DNA of 20,110 nt, taken from positions 1 to 20,110 of IMG/VR virus record IMGVR_UViG_3300011116_000460. The stretch is one strand, 5' to 3'. Below are positions 18,691-20,110 of the stretch, piece by piece (within the stretch, counting starts at the first letter, position 1; each line of letters starts with the position of its first letter). A program made the position numbers and the translations under genes. A model generated the notes under the pieces. That model was not told the origin of the DNA, ran no database searches, and was given only the letters and a program-made list of their open reading frames with translations. Origin of the DNA: a virus.

Positions 18691-19305
18691 TTACTTTGCC
18701 TTTTTTGCTACAGGTTTTGCTGCTTTCTTTGCAGCATCTGGAGATGTAGACTTAACTGGAGTTACTGCCAACTTATTAAGAAGTGAAGCATTTTCTTCAC
18801 CAGTATAAACTGGACGACCCCAACCAACTACAGCATTAACCAACTTCTTCTTATTGTTCTTTACATATGCACGAGTCTTCTCTACGCACATTCCGCCATT
18901 ACGTTGATCTCCCTTTGCAGTTCCTGAAGTGTTTCCTTCAATAACCTGGATAGTTCCATCGCCATTGTTCTTAATGCAAATACCAACATGTGAAATACGA
19001 TTTACACCGTCATCTGGAAAATCAAAATAAATCCAGTCTCCTGGCATTGGATCATCATTACGGGCATCTGACCAACGCCCTTCTTTCTTAAACTGATCTG
19101 ATGCTGCTACTGTTGAAGCAGACTTTGGAAACTTTGAAACTCCTGCTGACATTGCACACCAAGAAACGAATGACTGGCACCATGGTTGGAAGTTAACTTT
19201 AATCCATGCACCGTACTTTGTTTCGTTATCTTTAGGGCCTTCAATTGTGCCCACTTCTTTCTTTGCAACCTCTATGATTGCTTCTAGACTACCCTTTGCT
19301 GCCAT
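18691..19305 (-). CDS. CHAP-domain peptidoglycan hydrolase (lysin)
   Basis: The 204-residue protein has Cys43 in WCQSFVSWC, His106 in ISHVGI and Glu123 in VIEGN, the CHAP catalytic set, with SASTVAASDQFKKEGRW and MPGDWIYFDF between. CHAP enzymes cleave peptide bonds or the amide link in peptidoglycan. The last 25 residues are Ala/Lys/Pro-rich (KKAAKPVAKKAK) and take the place of a wall-binding domain. There is no signal peptide, so export needs a holin. AGGAG lies 7 nt before ATG 19305. It could also be a virion-associated hydrolase. Confidence 0.9.
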   Translation of the reverse strand: MAAKGSLEAIIEVAKKEVGTIEGPKDNETKYGAWIKVNFQPWCQSFVSWCAMSAGVSKFPKSASTVAASDQFKKEGRWSDARNDDPMPGDWIYFDFPDDGVNRISHVGICIKNNGDGTIQVIEGNTSGTAKGDQRNGGMCVEKTRAYVKNNKKKLVNAVVGWGRPVYTGEENASLLNKLAVTPVKSTSPDAAKKAAKPVAKKAK

Positions 19306-19361
19306 TTTTTATCTCCTAATATTAAGGGGCAGTTTAAAGACATGCCTAGGTCTCTTATATA

Positions 19362-19390
19362 ATTATAGCCTATATACTACTTTTTAGCAA
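19362..19390 (-). promoter_or_regulatory. Sigma70-type promoter of the lysin operon
   Basis: On the - strand, TTGCTA (19390-19385) and TATAAT (19367-19362) are 17 nt apart. The -35 lies inside the last codons of the Hsp20 gene. The leader of about 50 nt contains a GAC-CTAG-GTC-like partial palindrome (19340-19353) and ends with AGGAG. It would drive the 19305-to-17369 group. Confidence 0.72.
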
Positions 19391-19805
19391 GTTTGATTTC
19401 AATAGTCTTTGGCTTTTTATCTTCAGGAATGACACGATCTACATTAATATGTAGCATACCATCCTTCATTTCTGCACCAGTTACTTCCATATATTCTCCA
19501 AGAGCAAATGATCGTACAAATTTACGACCAGCAATGCCCTTATGAACTACTTCGGCATCTACTACCTCTACAATCTCACCCTTAATAATAAGAGTTCCAT
19601 TGTCTACTGAGATATTAATATCTTCCCTGGAAAATCCAGCAACAGCCAAAGAAATTCTGTATGTATCTTCATCTAGTTTAAGAAGATCATATGGAGGATA
19701 TGTCTGTGAGTTTGTTTTATGTGCGGTATTTAAACGGCCTAACTCTCTGTTAAAGCCAATAAAAAAAGGATCATTGAATAGATCCATTGCATGTGTTACT
19801 ACCAT
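19377..19805 (-). CDS. Small heat-shock protein, Hsp20/alpha-crystallin family (IbpA-like)
   Basis: The 142-residue protein has an N-terminal arm (MDLFNDPFFIGFNRELGRL) and YPPYDLLKLDEDTYRISLAVAGF, the characteristic IbpA-type core start (split here around residue 37). ISVDNGTLIIKGE and GIAGRKFVRSFALGEYMEV follow, then the C-terminal IEIKLAKK tail with an I-x-I-like motif. It holds unfolded proteins in a refoldable state without ATP. Phage copies are common in large phages and may help virion assembly. The start is supported by AAAGGGG 7 nt upstream. It is the first gene after the tRNA cluster and has its own promoter. Confidence 0.92.
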   Translation of the reverse strand: MVVTHAMDLFNDPFFIGFNRELGRLNTAHKTNSQTYPPYDLLKLDEDTYRISLAVAGFSREDINISVDNGTLIIKGEIVEVVDAEVVHKGIAGRKFVRSFALGEYMEVTGAEMKDGMLHINVDRVIPEDKKPKTIEIKLAKK

Positions 19806-19825
19806 TTTATTCCCCTTTCAAGCGA

Positions 19826-19859
19826 ATAAGTTATGTACCCCCAATCGGCAGGTACTTAT
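19826..19859 (-). other. Possible 5'-UTR stem-loop of the Hsp20 mRNA
   Basis: In the leader (- strand), ATAAGT (19859-19854) can pair with ACTTAT (19831-19826), and GTACC (19855-19851) with GGTAC (19839-19835), closing a loop of about 11 nt. The two helices share two bases and are mutually exclusive in part. It sits about 8 nt upstream of the AAAGGGG ribosome binding site. A thermosensor is possible for an Hsp20 gene, but the site itself is not clearly blocked. Confidence 0.35.
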
Positions 19860-19861
19860 AT

Positions 19862-19870
19862 ATTATATCA
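19862..19870 (-). promoter_or_regulatory. Extended -10 promoter of the Hsp20 gene
   Basis: TGATATAAT on the - strand (19870-19862) fits TGnTATAAT. The region of a -35 lies in the T-arm of tRNA-Glu, and no good TTGACA is seen. Transcription would begin near 19855, giving a 50-nt leader that contains the stem-loop at 19826-19859. The layout, a promoter right after a tRNA 3' end, is the same as at 5930. Confidence 0.6.
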
Positions 19871-19879
19871 AACTTTTAG

Positions 19880-19951
19880 TAGCCCTACAGAGAATTGAAC
19901 TCTGCTCACCAAGATGAAAGCCTGGTATCCTGACCACTAGAAGATAGGGCC
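19880..19951 (-). tRNA. tRNA-Glu (TTC)
   Basis: On the - strand the acceptor GGCCCTA/TAGGGCT (first pair G-T), anticodon stem CCAGG/CTTGG around CTTTCAT (anticodon TTC), T-arm CAGAG-TTCAATT-CTCTG and discriminator A form a normal cloverleaf. CCA is not encoded. It reads GAA/GAG, frequent in this AT-rich phage. It is 1 nt from the next tRNA. Confidence 0.9.
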
Positions 19952-19952
19952 T

Positions 19953-20026
19953 TGGAGCGAGTGACCAGAATTGAACTGGCACCATCTGCTTGGAAGGCAG
20001 AAGCACTACCATTATGCAACACTCGC
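19953..20026 (-). tRNA. tRNA-Gly (TCC)
   Basis: Acceptor GCGAGTG/CACTCGC pairs fully. The anticodon arm CTGC-CTTCCAA-GCAG gives TCC, and the T-arm is GCCAG-TTCAATT-CTGGT. The discriminator is T and CCA is encoded (19955-19953). It reads GGA/GGG. Confidence 0.9.
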
Positions 20027-20031
20027 TTTTG

Positions 20032-20104
20032 CTGGTCTGGCAGGGATCGATCCTGCGACATCCGAATTAACAGTTCGGCACTCTACCATCTGAGTTACAG
20101 ACCA
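20032..20104 (-). tRNA. tRNA-Asn (GTT) with unusual T-loop
   Basis: Acceptor TGGTCTG/CAGACCA and anticodon arm CCGAA-CTGTTAA-TTCGG (GTT) are complete. CCA is not encoded and the discriminator is G. The T-arm is GCAGG-ATCGATC-CCTGC, so the first loop base, position 54, is A instead of the near-universal T. The anticodon stem is identical to the CAT tRNA at 5781. Confidence 0.85.
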
Positions 20105-20110
20105 AAACCA

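Noticed and set aside
1-20110. CRISPR array or insertion sequence
   Set aside because: No evenly spaced direct repeats, no transposase motif and no terminal inverted repeats were found by reading both strands.

Overview
The window looks like part of the genome of a tailed bacteriophage, AT-rich by eye, that infects an actinobacterium. The phage evidence is dense gene packing with ATGA, TAATG and TAA-ATG junctions, two tRNA clusters, a CHAP-type lysin beside small membrane proteins, HNH and endonuclease VII proteins, and many small unnamed genes. The actinobacterial evidence is a WhiB-family regulator (13380-13664), a DUF7455-like zinc protein, an FmdB-like zinc ribbon and repeated leaderless promoters. 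The low GC suggests a low-GC host such as the freshwater acI/Nanopelagicales group, but that is inference; nothing here names the host.

Region 1 (1-5803, mostly + strand) is an early or accessory region. It starts with the 3' part of a HAD-type phosphatase, followed by an HNH protein and many miniature genes. Many of these encode 27-71 residue proteins with CxxC pairs, and they are joined by start/stop overlaps. A block of three related proteins (the DUF6065-like type, 1576-3823) sits in the middle. Two of the three are transcribed divergently from back-to-back promoters. Several promoters here put the ATG 6 nt after the -10 box, so their mRNAs should be leaderless. Two of them share an 18-nt block and paired GCCGAA boxes. 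The region ends with an endonuclease VII gene that lacks a normal start codon for its zinc domain and runs into a tRNA gene.

Region 2 (5781-11126, +) holds two tRNAs, CAT and Arg-TCT, and then a six-gene operon: a CgeB-like glycosyltransferase, an NAD-dependent sugar epimerase, an FkbM-like methyltransferase and three more putative glycosyltransferases. The genes overlap by 4-14 nt. Together they look like a pathway that builds and methylates a glycan, either on the virion or on the host surface. A terminator with a 9-bp stem at 11130-11157 serves the converging - strand operon.

Region 3 (11175-19805, all -) reads from right to left. It contains an Hsp20 chaperone, a CHAP lysin, DUF2061, FmdB and DUF7455-like small proteins, a prolyl-4-hydroxylase-like 2OG-Fe(II) oxygenase and a staphylococcal-type nuclease. 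Next come a thioredoxin flanked by two related small genes, several phage proteins that may be structural, a SLOG-like protein, WhiB, another glycosyltransferase, an XapX protein and a holin candidate. Region 4 (19880-20104, -) is a cluster of tRNAs for Glu, Gly and Asn. It lies just upstream of the Hsp20 promoter.
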